A stretch of 64,000 nucleotides of DNA, taken from NCBI RefSeq assembly GCF_014873755.1, contig NZ_JADBEG010000001.1, positions 932,501-996,500 on the forward strand. Reading direction: 5' to 3'. The notes under the pieces were generated by a model. That model did no database searches, was not told the origin of the DNA, and saw nothing but the letters and a program-made list of their open reading frames with translations. A program made the translations under genes and the position numbers. The DNA is from Amycolatopsis lexingtonensis. GTDB taxonomy: Bacteria; Actinomycetota; Actinomycetes; Mycobacteriales; Pseudonocardiaceae. Positions 16,871 to 25,474 of this stretch are shown here, one piece after another (position 1 is the stretch's first letter; every line of letters starts with the position of its first letter).

Positions 16871-18982
16871 GTGCGTGGCAGCAACCGCGAACGGTGGCCG
16901 GACCGGCTCGACTTGAGCGTGCTCCGGCGCGCACCGGCCGACCCCCTGGGCCCGGGCTTCGACTACGCCGCGGAGTTCGGGACCCTCGACTTCGACGCGC
17001 TGGCGCGGGACGTCGACGACGTCCTGACAACCTCGCAGGACTGGTGGCCCGCCGACTTCGGGCACTACGGGCCGCTCGTGCTCCGGATGGTCTGGCACTG
17101 GGCCGGCACGTACCGGATCGGCGACGGCCGGGGCGGCGCGGCCGCGGGCCTGCAGCGCTTCGCCCCGCAGAACAGCTGGCCGGACAACCGCAACCTCGAC
17201 AAGGCGCGCCGGCTGCTCTGGCCGGTCAAGCGGAAGTACGGGCGCAAGATCTCGTGGGCCGACCTGGTGGTCTTCGCCGGCAACCGGGCGCTGGAGACGA
17301 TGGGGTTCACGACCTTCGGTTACGCGGGCGGTCGTGAAGAGGTCTGGGCGCCCGGCGACGTCGACTGGGGGCCCGAGCGGGAGTGGCTGGGCGACGAGCG
17401 GCACCGCGGGGTCCGCGCGCTGGCGCACCCGCTGGCCGCTGACCAGATGGGCCTCATCTACGTCAACCCGGAGGGGCCGAACACCGTCCCGGACCCGCTC
17501 ACCTCGGCCCGCGACATCCGCGAGACGTTCCGCCGCATGGGCATGAACGACGAGGAGACGGTCGCGCTGATCGCGGGCGGGCACACGTTCGGCAAGACCC
17601 ACGGCCCCGCCGACCCGGACACCCACCTCGGCCCCGATCCCGAAGGCGCCGCCGTCGAAGAACAGGGACTGGGCTGGCGCAGCGGCTACGGCACCGGTTC
17701 CGGCGCGGACACCATCTCCAGCGGGCTGTCGGGTACCTGGACGCCCACCCCGACGCGCTGGGACAACGCTTTCTTCCAGACCCTGTTCGGCTACGAGTGG
17801 GACCTGGCGCTGAGCCCGGCCGGCCTGTGGCAGTGGGTTCCCGCGAACGGCGGGGGCGCCGGCACGGTGCCCGACGCCCACGACCCCGCGAAAACGCACG
17901 CCCCCACGATCCTGACGACGGACCTCGCGCTGCGGCTGGACCCGGGTTACGAGCCGATCGCCCGGTCGTTCCTGGCGCACCCGGACCGGCTGGCAAGCGC
18001 TTTCGCGAAGGCCTGGTTCAAGCTGACGCACCTCGACCTCGGGCCACGGCGGCGCTACCTCGGGCCGCTCGTCCCGGCGGAACCGCTGCTGTGGCAGGAC
18101 CCGGTCCCGGCGGTGGACCACGAACTCGTTTCCGCGGCGGACGTCACTGTGCTCAAGAAAGCGGTGCTCGCGTCCGGGCTGTCGGTGGCGGACCTCGTCT
18201 CCACGGCATGGGCGTCGGCTTCGACGTTCCGCACCACCGACCTGCGGGGCGGTGCGAACGGCGCCCGCGTCCGCCTCGAACCGCAGCGCGGCTGGGAGGT
18301 GAACGAGCCCGACCGGCTCGCGCGGGTGCTGGAAACCCTGACGACGGTGCGGGAATCGGCGCGGAAGAAGAGCTCGCTCGCCGACCTGATCGTGCTCGGG
18401 GGCGCGGCCGCCGTCGAGCACGCGGCCGGGTATGCGGTGGAAGTCCCGTTCACCCCGGGGCGCACGGACGCGACGCAGGAGTGGACCGACCCGGAGTCTT
18501 TCGCCGTGCTCGAACCGGTCGCCGACGGATTCCGCAACTACGAAGGGAAACGCCTGCGTTCGACGCCGGAGCGGCAGCTGGTCGAGCGGGCGGACTTGCT
18601 GGCCCTGAGCCCGCCCGAGTTGACGGTGCTCGTGGGCGGCCTGCGCGTCCTGGGGGCCAACCACCGCGGCTCGCCGCTGGGTGTTTTCACGGCGCGGCCG
18701 GGGAAACTGACGAACGACTTCTTCGTGAACCTGCTCGATCCCGGGGTGCGCTGGCAGCCGGCCGGGGACGTCTTCGAGGGCCGTGACCGGGTCACCGGCG
18801 AGGTCTGGTGGACCGGCAGCCGGGTCGACCTCGTGTTCGGCTCGCACGCCGAACTCCGGGCGCTGGCCGAGGTCTACGCGAGCGCCGACGCGGAGGAGAA
18901 GTTCGTGCGCGACTTCGTGGCCGCGTGGGCCAAGGTCATGGACCTCGATCGCCAGTGGTGCCCGAACGGGGGTGAACGGTAG
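16871..18982 (+). CDS. katG: Catalase-peroxidase KatG
   Basis: A 703-residue bifunctional heme catalase-peroxidase from a GTG start, slightly shorter than the usual 730-750. The active site is complete: distal Arg72, Trp75 and His76 ([18 protein letters not shown]), Tyr197 ([11 protein letters not shown]) and Met225 (RRMGMNDEE), which with Trp75 would form the Met-Tyr-Trp adduct needed for catalase activity, and proximal His238 ([10 protein letters not shown]). The C-terminal inactive duplicate domain is also present. It sits between the LytTR regulator and the quinoprotein genes, so its expected role is removal of peroxide made by, or alongside, the PQQ pathway. No signal peptide: cytosolic. 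Confidence 0.97.
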   Translation: MRGSNRERWPDRLDLSVLRRAPADPLGPGFDYAAEFGTLDFDALARDVDDVLTTSQDWWPADFGHYGPLVLRMVWHWAGTYRIGDGRGGAAAGLQRFAPQNSWPDNRNLDKARRLLWPVKRKYGRKISWADLVVFAGNRALETMGFTTFGYAGGREEVWAPGDVDWGPEREWLGDERHRGVRALAHPLAADQMGLIYVNPEGPNTVPDPLTSARDIRETFRRMGMNDEETVALIAGGHTFGKTHGPADPDTHLGPDPEGAAVEEQGLGWRSGYGTGSGADTISSGLSGTWTPTPTRWDNAFFQTLFGYEWDLALSPAGLWQWVPANGGGAGTVPDAHDPAKTHAPTILTTDLALRLDPGYEPIARSFLAHPDRLASAFAKAWFKLTHLDLGPRRRYLGPLVPAEPLLWQDPVPAVDHELVSAADVTVLKKAVLASGLSVADLVSTAWASASTFRTTDLRGGANGARVRLEPQRGWEVNEPDRLARVLETLTTVRESARKKSSLADLIVLGGAAAVEHAAGYAVEVPFTPGRTDATQEWTDPESFAVLEPVADGFRNYEGKRLRSTPERQLVERADLLALSPPELTVLVGGLRVLGANHRGSPLGVFTARPGKLTNDFFVNLLDPGVRWQPAGDVFEGRDRVTGEVWWTGSRVDLVFGSHAELRALAEVYASADAEEKFVRDFVAAWAKVMDLDRQWCPNGGER

Positions 18983-19078
18983 CCGCGGGCGGGTGAACGG
19001 CGCGAGCCCTTGCTGCCCGCCGTGCCCGGCGTAGCTTGATTCCCGGCCACGGAGATCGGGTGAGGAGGACGAAGGCCG

Positions 19079-19540
19079 ATGACGAGCATCCAAGAGCGCG
19101 TCGACCTGCTCAACAAGATCGGGCTGGACGCGCAGAACAAGGCGGCGCTCGGCGCTGTGCTGGGCACCGGGAACATCGGGCAGGCCACCGAAGGGCCGGG
19201 CGGGCGCCTGCGGGCCACCATCCGCATCAACCCGGACGAGCTGACCTGGGATCCGTCCATTTTGGTCATGCCGCACGAAGGTGACCTGGAACTCGAACTC
19301 ATCAACGACGACCGGAACACGCACTGCGCCCTGCTGCCGAGCAACGGCGACCGGAAGTTCATCTGGCTGGTGAACCACTCCAAGGGCCGCGCGACGCTCA
19401 ACCTCGACGGGCCGGGCTACTACTGGTTCAGCTCGCCGACGGGCAACGACGAAGGCCGGGGGCTCACCGGCGCGATCGTCGTGCTGGGCGACGCGCCCCC
19501 GGAGGCCCGGCTGGACCGGCCCCAGCAGCCGCGGCCGTGA
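19079..19540 (+). CDS. Cupredoxin-like protein lacking most copper ligands
   Basis: A 153-residue protein without signal peptide; an in-frame TGA at 19061-19063 rules out a longer start. Residues 40-138 read like a cupredoxin beta-sandwich: ELELINDDRNTHCALLPSNG carries the His82 that would be the first copper ligand, and GPGYYWFSSPTGNDEGRGLTGAIVV aligns with the usual Y-x-F-x-C...G-H...G-M ligand loop. At the Cys, His and Met positions it has Ser119, Asn123 and Leu129, so a type-1 copper site cannot form. Cys83 and His100 could bind something else. Ten bases separate it from the quinoprotein gene, so the two are cotranscribed and the protein may be a chaperone, subunit or redox partner of that enzyme. 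Confidence 0.7.
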   Translation: MTSIQERVDLLNKIGLDAQNKAALGAVLGTGNIGQATEGPGGRLRATIRINPDELTWDPSILVMPHEGDLELELINDDRNTHCALLPSNGDRKFIWLVNHSKGRATLNLDGPGYYWFSSPTGNDEGRGLTGAIVVLGDAPPEARLDRPQQPRP

Positions 19541-19550
19541 GGAGGAGGAC

Positions 19551-21251
19551 ATGACTGTCGACTACGTGGACGCCGGCGAGGCCATCGACCAGGGCAAGCT
19601 GAGCGGCAAGGTCGCGGGCGGCGAGGTCGCGCCGCCGGTGGTGGCCCGGCTCGGGTACGAGCGCATCCTCAACGCCCGCGAGGAGCCCCACAACTGGCTC
19701 ACCTACTACGGTGCCTACGACGGGCAGCGGTACAGCCCGCTGGACCAGATCGACACCGAGACCGTCAAGCGGCTCGTCCCCGCGTGGATCTTCCAGGCCG
19801 GCACGACCGGGCTGATCGCGGGTGCGTCGACCTACTCCTTCGAAGCCGCCCCGATCGTCGTCGACGGGGTGATGTTCCTCTCCGGCTGGGACGGCTGGGT
19901 GTGGGCGCTCGACGCGAAGACGGGCGTGGAGATCTGGCGGTACAAGCACGCCGTGCCCTTCGACGTGTCGCTGTGCTGTGGGAACGTCAACCGCGGGGTG
20001 GCGGTGGCCGCGGGCAAGGTCTTCTTCGTCTCGGCGAACGCGCGGCTGATCGCGCTCGACGCCACCACCGGCAAGCGCGTCTGGGTCAAGACCTACGGTG
20101 ACGTGCGCGCCGGCGAGAGCGCCACGGTGGCGCCGCTGATCGTGAAGAACCTGGTCATCGCCGGGAGCTCCGGCGGCGAATTCGGCGTGCGCGGTCACCT
20201 CGACGCGTTCGACCTCGAGACCGGCGACCACCAGTGGCGCTGCTACATGGTGCCGAAGCCCGGCGAACCCGGCTCGGAGACCTGGCCCGCCGAGGGCGAG
20301 GCCTGGGCGCGGGGCGGCGCGAACTGCTGGCTCACCGGCACGTTCGACCCGGAGACGAACCTGCTCTACGTGGGCACCGGCAACCCGGCGCCCGACTTCG
20401 ACGGCGAAGTCCGGGAAGGCGACAACCTCCACACCGACAGCATCGTCGCCGTCGACGTCGACAGCGGCCGGATCCGCTGGCACCACCAGTGCACGCCGCA
20501 CGACCTGTGGGACTACGACAGCATCGCCGAATGCATCCTGTTCGAGCGGGACGGGCGCAAGCTGCTCGGTCACTTCGACAAGAACGGCTACTTCTTCGTC
20601 CTCGACCGCACGGACGGCTCGCTGGTGCAGGTCACGCCGTTCGTGGACCGGATCACCTGGGGCGCGATCACGCGCGACGGCAAGGTCACGGCCAAGGTGT
20701 ACCCGGAGAAGGAAGGCGTCCCGGTTCACTTCTACCCCGGCCCGGCCGGCGCCAAGGAGTGGACGCACGCGTCCTACAGCCCGAAGACGGGGCTCTTCTA
20801 CGTCCCGGTGCAGGACACCGGGGCCACGGCGACCCGGCGGCGCCGGGAGTTCCGGGAGGGCATCCCGTATTGGGGCGCGGGAGTCGCGGTGGACATCGAC
20901 GACATGGCCGGTTCGGTAAGTGCTTTCGACGCGACCGGCGAGGAGAAGTGGCGCTGGCGCAACGAGCTCCCGATGTGCGCGTCGACGCTCGCCACGGGCG
21001 GCGACCTGGTGTTCGCCGGCGAGCCGTCCGGCGAGTTCAACGCGCTGGACGCGCGCACCGGCGAGCTGCTGTGGCAGTTCCAGTGCGGCAGCGGCCACCA
21101 CAGCAGCCCGACGACGTACTCGGTCGACGGACGGCAGCACATCGCCGTGCCGGTCGGCTGGGGCGGCTGGGCCGAGGGGTTCCTCCCCGGCATGCTCGGC
21201 GCGGGCCACGGCAGCGCGCTGATCGTGTTCGCCCTGCCGGAAACGTCGTAG
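19551..21251 (+). CDS. PQQ-dependent alcohol dehydrogenase-type quinoprotein, lanthanide-type metal motif, no signal peptide
   Basis: A 566-residue beta-propeller dehydrogenase of the methanol/ethanol dehydrogenase family, with tryptophan-docking repeats (WVWALDAKTGVEIWRYKH and others). The PQQ site includes vicinal Cys142-Cys143 (LCCGNVNRG). The metal ligands are Glu210 (GGEFGVRG), Asn278 (GTGNPAP), catalytic Asp302 and Asp304 in VAVDVDSG. The Asp two residues after the catalytic Asp marks lanthanide enzymes (XoxF, PedH); calcium enzymes have Ala or Ser there. The ATG follows GAGGAGGA. The N-terminus (MTVDYVDAGEAIDQGK) has no signal peptide and there is no room upstream for one, although relatives are exported. 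No cytochrome c gene is adjacent. Alcohol substrate unknown. Confidence 0.92.
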   Translation: MTVDYVDAGEAIDQGKLSGKVAGGEVAPPVVARLGYERILNAREEPHNWLTYYGAYDGQRYSPLDQIDTETVKRLVPAWIFQAGTTGLIAGASTYSFEAAPIVVDGVMFLSGWDGWVWALDAKTGVEIWRYKHAVPFDVSLCCGNVNRGVAVAAGKVFFVSANARLIALDATTGKRVWVKTYGDVRAGESATVAPLIVKNLVIAGSSGGEFGVRGHLDAFDLETGDHQWRCYMVPKPGEPGSETWPAEGEAWARGGANCWLTGTFDPETNLLYVGTGNPAPDFDGEVREGDNLHTDSIVAVDVDSGRIRWHHQCTPHDLWDYDSIAECILFERDGRKLLGHFDKNGYFFVLDRTDGSLVQVTPFVDRITWGAITRDGKVTAKVYPEKEGVPVHFYPGPAGAKEWTHASYSPKTGLFYVPVQDTGATATRRRREFREGIPYWGAGVAVDIDDMAGSVSAFDATGEEKWRWRNELPMCASTLATGGDLVFAGEPSGEFNALDARTGELLWQFQCGSGHHSSPTTYSVDGRQHIAVPVGWGGWAEGFLPGMLGAGHGSALIVFALPETS

Positions 21252-21299
21252 GTCGGGCTTGCGGACCGGGTTTGCGGATCGGGCAGAGGAGGTGAATCC

Positions 21300-21395
21300 A
21301 TGGAGCCTCAAGTCGTGGCGTGGGAGACGCCCGAGTTCGACGAGATCGCCGTCGCGCCCGAGGTGACGATGTACGTCGCCCGGCTGGACGACTAG
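21300..21395 (+). CDS. pqqA: PqqA precursor peptide
   Basis: A 31-residue peptide, starting at the ATG at 21300 with AGGAGGTGAATCC upstream. It ends EVTMYVARLDD: Glu21 and Tyr25 are spaced by three residues, the exact pattern cross-linked by PqqE to make PQQ. The C-terminus is Arg-Leu-Asp-Asp rather than the usual His. It lies 48 bp after the quinoprotein and 174 bp before pqqC, in the correct strand and order. It is too short for normal ORF calling but the motif and context make it convincing. Confidence 0.92.
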   Translation: MEPQVVAWETPEFDEIAVAPEVTMYVARLDD

Positions 21396-21448
21396 GGCCG
21401 GTACCGAAGTGGTTCAGGGCCGTTCGGCGACCGTGGCCCCCCTCAAAG

Positions 21449-21501
21449 GTCTTGAATGACTCATTCAGGTCCTCGGAGGTCCTGAATGAGTCATTCAAGA
21501 C
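21449..21501. repeat. Perfect 21-bp stem-loop between pqqA and pqqC
   Basis: The arms 21449-21469 and 21481-21501 are perfect 21-bp inverted repeats (outer end GTCTTGAATG / CATTCAAGAC) around an 11-nt loop. Each arm itself contains the palindrome TGAATGA-N-TCATTCA (one orientation in each). It is AT-richer than its surroundings and has no T-tract. It could reduce read-through from pqqA to pqqCDE or protect a processed pqqA transcript. The self-complementary core also looks like a dispersed genomic repeat of the host. Confidence 0.9.
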
Positions 21502-21569
21502 GTCGGCGGACCACCCGCCGGCTGTCCACACCGACGCCGACGCCCCTGCCACTAGGGAGGTGGAGTGCC

Positions 21570-22256
21570 ATGACGATCACCGCGGAAACGACGTTCGTCG
21601 AGACGTTGCGCGCACACTCGCGTCGCTACCACGACCAGCACCCGTTCCACGTCCGGATGAACGCGGGCCTGCTGAGTCCCGCGCAGCTGCGCGGCTGGGT
21701 GGCCAACCGCTTCCACTACCAGGAGAACATCCCGCGCAAGGACGCGGCGATCCTCGCGAACTGCCCGGACGTCGAGGTCCGCCGCCGCTGGATCCGCCGG
21801 ATCACCGACCACGACGGCGCGCACGCGGGGGAGGGCGGGATCGAGGCGTGGCTGCGGCTCGGCGAGGCCGCCGGGCTGAGCCGTGAAGAGGTCCAAGACC
21901 ACCGGCACCTGGTGCCCGGGGTGCGGTTCGCGGTCGGCGCCTACGTGACCTTCGCGCGGACCCGCCCGTGGGTGGAGGCGGTCGCGTCGTCGCTCACCGA
22001 GCTGTTCGCGCCCGACCTGATGGCGCAGCGGCTGGCCGCGTTCGAGCGCTGGTACCCGTGGATCGACCCCGCGGGACTGGCGTACTTCCGCGCCCGGCTC
22101 GAGCAGGCGCCGCGCGACTGCGAGCACGCGCTCGAGGTCGTCACCGAGCACTGCCGGTCCGCGGAATCCCAGGCGCGCGCCGTCGACGCGCTGTCGTTCA
22201 AGTGCGACGTCCTGTGGAGCCTGATGGACGCCATCGACCGAGCGTACCCGGAGTGA
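21570..22256 (+). CDS. pqqC: PqqC, PQQ synthase
   Basis: A 228-residue cofactor-free oxidase of the TENA/PqqC family that performs the last ring closure and eight-electron oxidation giving PQQ. The ATG at 21570 follows GGGAGGTGGAG. Conserved PqqC segments are present: [41 protein letters not shown], the HDG of [13 protein letters not shown] and, at the C-terminus, [16 protein letters not shown] with its active-site Lys. Length matches the family (about 230-250). It is followed after 2 bp by pqqD, so the two are translationally coupled. Confidence 0.95.
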   Translation: MTITAETTFVETLRAHSRRYHDQHPFHVRMNAGLLSPAQLRGWVANRFHYQENIPRKDAAILANCPDVEVRRRWIRRITDHDGAHAGEGGIEAWLRLGEAAGLSREEVQDHRHLVPGVRFAVGAYVTFARTRPWVEAVASSLTELFAPDLMAQRLAAFERWYPWIDPAGLAYFRARLEQAPRDCEHALEVVTEHCRSAESQARAVDALSFKCDVLWSLMDAIDRAYPE

Positions 22257-22258
22257 CC

Positions 22259-22537
22259 GTGCCCGAAGTGTCCACAACGGACCGGCCGCGGCTGGCGCGG
22301 CACGTCCGGCTGAGCTTCGACCGGGCCCGGCAGCGGCCCATCCTCCTGCTGCCCGAAACGGTCGTGGTGCTCAACGGCAGCGGCGCGGACATCCTCGGGC
22401 TGTGCGACGGGCAGCGGACCGTCGCCGACGTCGTCGCCGAGCTCGGGACGCGGTACGGGACCGTGCCCGGCGACGAGGTGCGGCAGTTCCTCGCGCGGCT
22501 CGTCGCCCGGCGCTGCGTGGAGCTCGCCGATGGATAG
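22259..22537 (+). CDS. pqqD: PqqD, PqqA-binding chaperone
   Basis: A 92-residue small protein from a GTG 2 bp after the pqqC stop. It matches PqqD: RLARHVRLSFDRARQRPILLLPETVVVLNGSGADILGLCDGQRTVADVVAELGTRYG, with the winged-helix-like fold that presents PqqA to PqqE (the RiPP recognition element prototype). Its last 8 bases overlap the start of pqqE in another frame, so the two proteins are made in step, consistent with their known complex. Confidence 0.95.
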   Translation: MPEVSTTDRPRLARHVRLSFDRARQRPILLLPETVVVLNGSGADILGLCDGQRTVADVVAELGTRYGTVPGDEVRQFLARLVARRCVELADG

Positions 22538-23597
22538 CCCCTTCGGCCTGCTGGCCGAGCTCACCCACCGCTGCCCGCTGGCCTGCGCGTACTGCTCGAA
22601 CCCCGTGCAGCTGACTGGCCGTTCCGGCGAGCTGACCACCGGCGAGTGGCGGCGGGTCCTGGCCGAGGCCCGCGACCTGGGAGTGCTGCAGTGCCACCTG
22701 TCCGGCGGCGAACCGCTGCTGCGGGGCGACCTCGTCGAAATCGTCGCGGCGGCCCGCGATCTGGGCCTGTACACCAACCTCGTGACCAGCGCGCTCGGGC
22801 TGTCGCGGCGCCGGGCGGACCAGCTGCGGGCGGCCGGGCTGGACCACGTGCAGGTCAGCGTCCAGGCCGACGAACCCGCACTGGCCGACCGGATCGCCGG
22901 GATCCGCTCCTTCGACCGCAAGCTCGAAGCCATGCGCGTGGTCAAGGAGCTGGGCTGGCCGCTGACGGTGAACGTGGTGCTGCACCGGCAGAACATCGAG
23001 CACGTCGCCGGGCTGCTCGCGCTCGCCGAGGAAGCCGGCGCCGACCGGGTGGAGCTGGCCAACACCCAGTACTACGGCTGGGCTTGGCGCAACCGCGACG
23101 CGCTGCTGCCGTCACGGGCCCAGCTCGACGCCGCCGAGGCCGTCGTCCGTGCGGCGCGCGAGCGGCTGCGCATGGAAGTGATCTACGTCGTGCCCGACTA
23201 CTACAGCCGTTACCCGAAGCCGTGCATGGGCGGCTGGGCGTCCCGGCAGCTCACCGTGACGCCGGACGGCGACGTCCTGCCGTGCCCGGCCGCGCAGGCC
23301 CTGTCGCTGCCGCGCGCGAACGTGCGGGACGGCTCCCTGGCCCGGATCTGGGCGGAAGCACCGGTGATGACGGCGTTCCGGGGAACGGACTGGCTACCGG
23401 ACCCCTGCCGCGGCTGCGGCCGGCGCGAGGTCGACTTCGGGGGGTGCCGCTGCCAGGCGTTCCAGCTCACCGGCGACGCCGCGCGCACCGACCCCGTCTG
23501 CCACCTCTCGCCCGACCACCACCTCGTCGAGCACGCGATCGAGACGGCGAACGCTAGTCCGTCCCGATGGGAGCCCCGCCGAAGAGCGCGAAGCTGA
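22530..23597 (+). CDS. pqqE: PqqE, radical SAM PqqA peptide cyclase
   Basis: A 355-residue radical SAM enzyme that cross-links Glu and Tyr of PqqA. The ATG at 22530 lies within the last codons of pqqD. The SAM cluster motif CxxxCxxC is CPLACAYC near residue 15, followed by LSGGEPLLR. The SPASM-type auxiliary cluster region contains the Cys residues CMGGW, VLPCPAA, CRGCGRREVDFGGCRC and DPVCHLS. Length is close to the usual 370-380. The last 44 bases overlap the convergent exchanger gene. It closes the pqqA-C-D-E set; pqqB and a peptidase must be supplied elsewhere. Confidence 0.95.
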   Translation: MDSPFGLLAELTHRCPLACAYCSNPVQLTGRSGELTTGEWRRVLAEARDLGVLQCHLSGGEPLLRGDLVEIVAAARDLGLYTNLVTSALGLSRRRADQLRAAGLDHVQVSVQADEPALADRIAGIRSFDRKLEAMRVVKELGWPLTVNVVLHRQNIEHVAGLLALAEEAGADRVELANTQYYGWAWRNRDALLPSRAQLDAAEAVVRAARERLRMEVIYVVPDYYSRYPKPCMGGWASRQLTVTPDGDVLPCPAAQALSLPRANVRDGSLARIWAEAPVMTAFRGTDWLPDPCRGCGRREVDFGGCRCQAFQLTGDAARTDPVCHLSPDHHLVEHAIETANASPSRWEPRRRARS

Positions 23598-24588
23598 GGG
23601 CCCAGTAGGCGAGGTAGAGCGCGAGCAGCAGGAAACCGTGCCAGCGCTTCAACTGCCGGGTGGCGAGGAAGCCCGCCGCGAGCGTGGTCATCACGACGAG
23701 CACCGGGAGGTGCCAGGTGAGGACGTAGTCGTCGACCAGGATGCTGCCGCCCGCGAGCAGGATGATGCCGAGTTTCGCGGTGACCCCGAAGACGACGCTG
23801 CCGATGACGTTCCCGACCCCGAGTTCGGGCGCGCCCTTGCGGGTGGGTTCGACGGTCAGGAACACGTCTTCGAGGGTGAGCACGAGGGTGGCGATGGTGG
23901 CGCCGAACAGGCCGCCCTGGAGCCGGTAGTCCGCCAGGATCCCTTTCGTGCCGTAGCTGGTGGCGGCCGCGCCGGCGACGACCCCGGCCAGCGCGACGAG
24001 GGCGAGCCCGGCCGCGGCCCAGCCGGGCACCGGGCGGCTCTTGTCGAACGGCATCGGTACGGCGAACGGCGGCTCGCCGGCCGCCGGCGGGGTGCCGGGC
24101 CGCGCGCCGACTTCCAGTTTCTCGAGGATTTCCGCGTTCCGGAAGATCGGAGTCGTGCGGTTCAGCTCCCGGGTGGCCACGTAACCGAGGAAAGCGGCGA
24201 AAAGCACCACGAGCACTACGCCGTAAAGCGGCGTGAGCGGTTCCGAAAGGACGAACGGAATCAGCGCCAGCGGCGCGGCGGCGAACAGTACGAGGTACGG
24301 GCGCGGAATGTCCACTTTGGTCGGCGAAACGATCGCGGCGAGCGCGAGCACGATGCCGATCATCGAGATCGCCGTGCCGAAAACCGTGCCCAGCGCGACA
24401 TCGCCGAGATCCTCGGCGTTCAGCACGACGCCGAGCGCGACGTCGTCGAATTCGATTCCGGTGAAGACGATCGCGAGCAGGAAAACGGAGACGCGCAACC
24501 CGGCCGCCGCGCCGACCAGGTAGACGATCAGCTTTTCCGCGCTGTAGATCAGCAAGGCCGCGCCGACGGCGAACAACACTATCGACAT
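23554..24588 (-). CDS. Sodium/calcium exchanger-family membrane protein
   Basis: A 344-residue polytopic membrane protein from the ATG at 24588 (GAAAGGAAG upstream). It has two alpha-repeat-like halves: FLLAIVFTGIEFDDVALGVVLNAEDLGDVALGTVFGT in the first, and ATLVLTLEDVFLTVEPTRKGAPELGVGNVIGSVVFG in the second, separated by a Pro-rich loop around residues 160-200. These carry acidic residues where CaCA exchangers have GxSAPE, and GxVFGT / GNVIGS match the second half of the motif. About ten TM helices. Cation specificity cannot be assigned, because the acidic motif is unusual (IEFDD, LEDVF). Convergent with pqqE, overlapping by 44 bp. Confidence 0.8.
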   Translation of the reverse strand: MSIVLFAVGAALLIYSAEKLIVYLVGAAAGLRVSVFLLAIVFTGIEFDDVALGVVLNAEDLGDVALGTVFGTAISMIGIVLALAAIVSPTKVDIPRPYLVLFAAAPLALIPFVLSEPLTPLYGVVLVVLFAAFLGYVATRELNRTTPIFRNAEILEKLEVGARPGTPPAAGEPPFAVPMPFDKSRPVPGWAAAGLALVALAGVVAGAAATSYGTKGILADYRLQGGLFGATIATLVLTLEDVFLTVEPTRKGAPELGVGNVIGSVVFGVTAKLGIILLAGGSILVDDYVLTWHLPVLVVMTTLAAGFLATRQLKRWHGFLLLALYLAYWALSFALFGGAPIGTD

Positions 24589-24670
24589 GACACCGGCTTC
24601 CTTTCGGGGAAGGCCCGGTATCCGATGATCGCAGGTCGCCGCCGATCCGGCTACGGTCTTTCCCGGCGGG

Positions 24671-25441
24671 TCAGTTGAGCTTGCGGGTGTCCGCGGGCAA
24701 ACCCCCACCGGCGTAGACGTCTTCGGCCAGTTTCGCCAGCGCGGTCAGCGCGACGTTCTGGCTCCACGGACCGTAGGAAACGCGGGACACGCCGAGTTCC
24801 TGCGCCCGGGCCAACGAGATCGAGCCGGGGATGCCGATGAGGTTCACCTTGCGCTCGCCGAGTTCGCCGACCAGACGCGCCACCTGGTCCTCGTCCAGCT
24901 TGCCGGGCACGAAGAAGTTGGACGCGCCCGCGTCGAGGTAGGCGCGGCCGCGGGTGATCGCCTCGGCCATCGCGGTCTCCGGGTCGGTCTTGAGGAAGGC
25001 GTCGGTGCGGGCGTTGAGCACGAAGTCGATCCCGGCCGACTCCGCGGCCGCGACGGCGGCTTCGACCGCCTTCACGGCTTCGCCGAGCGGCTTCATCTGG
25101 TCCTCGAGGTTGGCGCCGACCGCGCCCACCTCGATGGCCCTGGCCACCGTGCCGCCCGGGTCGCCGTAGCCCGCTTCGAGGTCGGCCGTGACCGGCAGGT
25201 CGCCCGCGGTGCGCACGATCAGGGCGACCTCGGCGATCATCTCGTCGCGCGGGATCTTCTCGCCGTCCGGGTAGCCGCGCGAGGCGGCGATGCCGTGGCT
25301 GGGGGTCGCGAGGGCCCGGGTACCCGGCGTCTCGGCGACGACCTTGGCGGTGATCGCGTCCCAGACGTTGACGACGAGCAGCAGCTCGGGCGCGGCGTGC
25401 AGCTCCTGCAGGAGGGTGGCCTTCTCGGCGGTCGTGCTCAT
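24671..25441 (-). CDS. Isocitrate lyase / PEP mutase-family protein
   Basis: A 256-residue TIM-barrel protein from the ATG at 25441. It follows the ICL/PEPM plan: LLVVNVWDAITAKVV at the N-terminus, TADLEAGYGDPGGTVARAIEVGAVGANLEDQ with the metal-binding acidic residues, FVLNARTDAFL and GIPGSISLARAQELGVSRVSYGP. The catalytic Lys-Lys-Cys-Gly-His motif of true isocitrate lyase is absent, which places it in the general oxaloacetate hydrolase / PEP mutase-like group. It is divergent from the sigma factor gene at 25475. Substrate uncertain. Confidence 0.85.
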   Translation of the reverse strand: MSTTAEKATLLQELHAAPELLLVVNVWDAITAKVVAETPGTRALATPSHGIAASRGYPDGEKIPRDEMIAEVALIVRTAGDLPVTADLEAGYGDPGGTVARAIEVGAVGANLEDQMKPLGEAVKAVEAAVAAAESAGIDFVLNARTDAFLKTDPETAMAEAITRGRAYLDAGASNFFVPGKLDEDQVARLVGELGERKVNLIGIPGSISLARAQELGVSRVSYGPWSQNVALTALAKLAEDVYAGGGLPADTRKLN

Positions 25442-25474
25442 GCCGTCCAATCTAGAGCGGAGCGCGGTGGTTGG

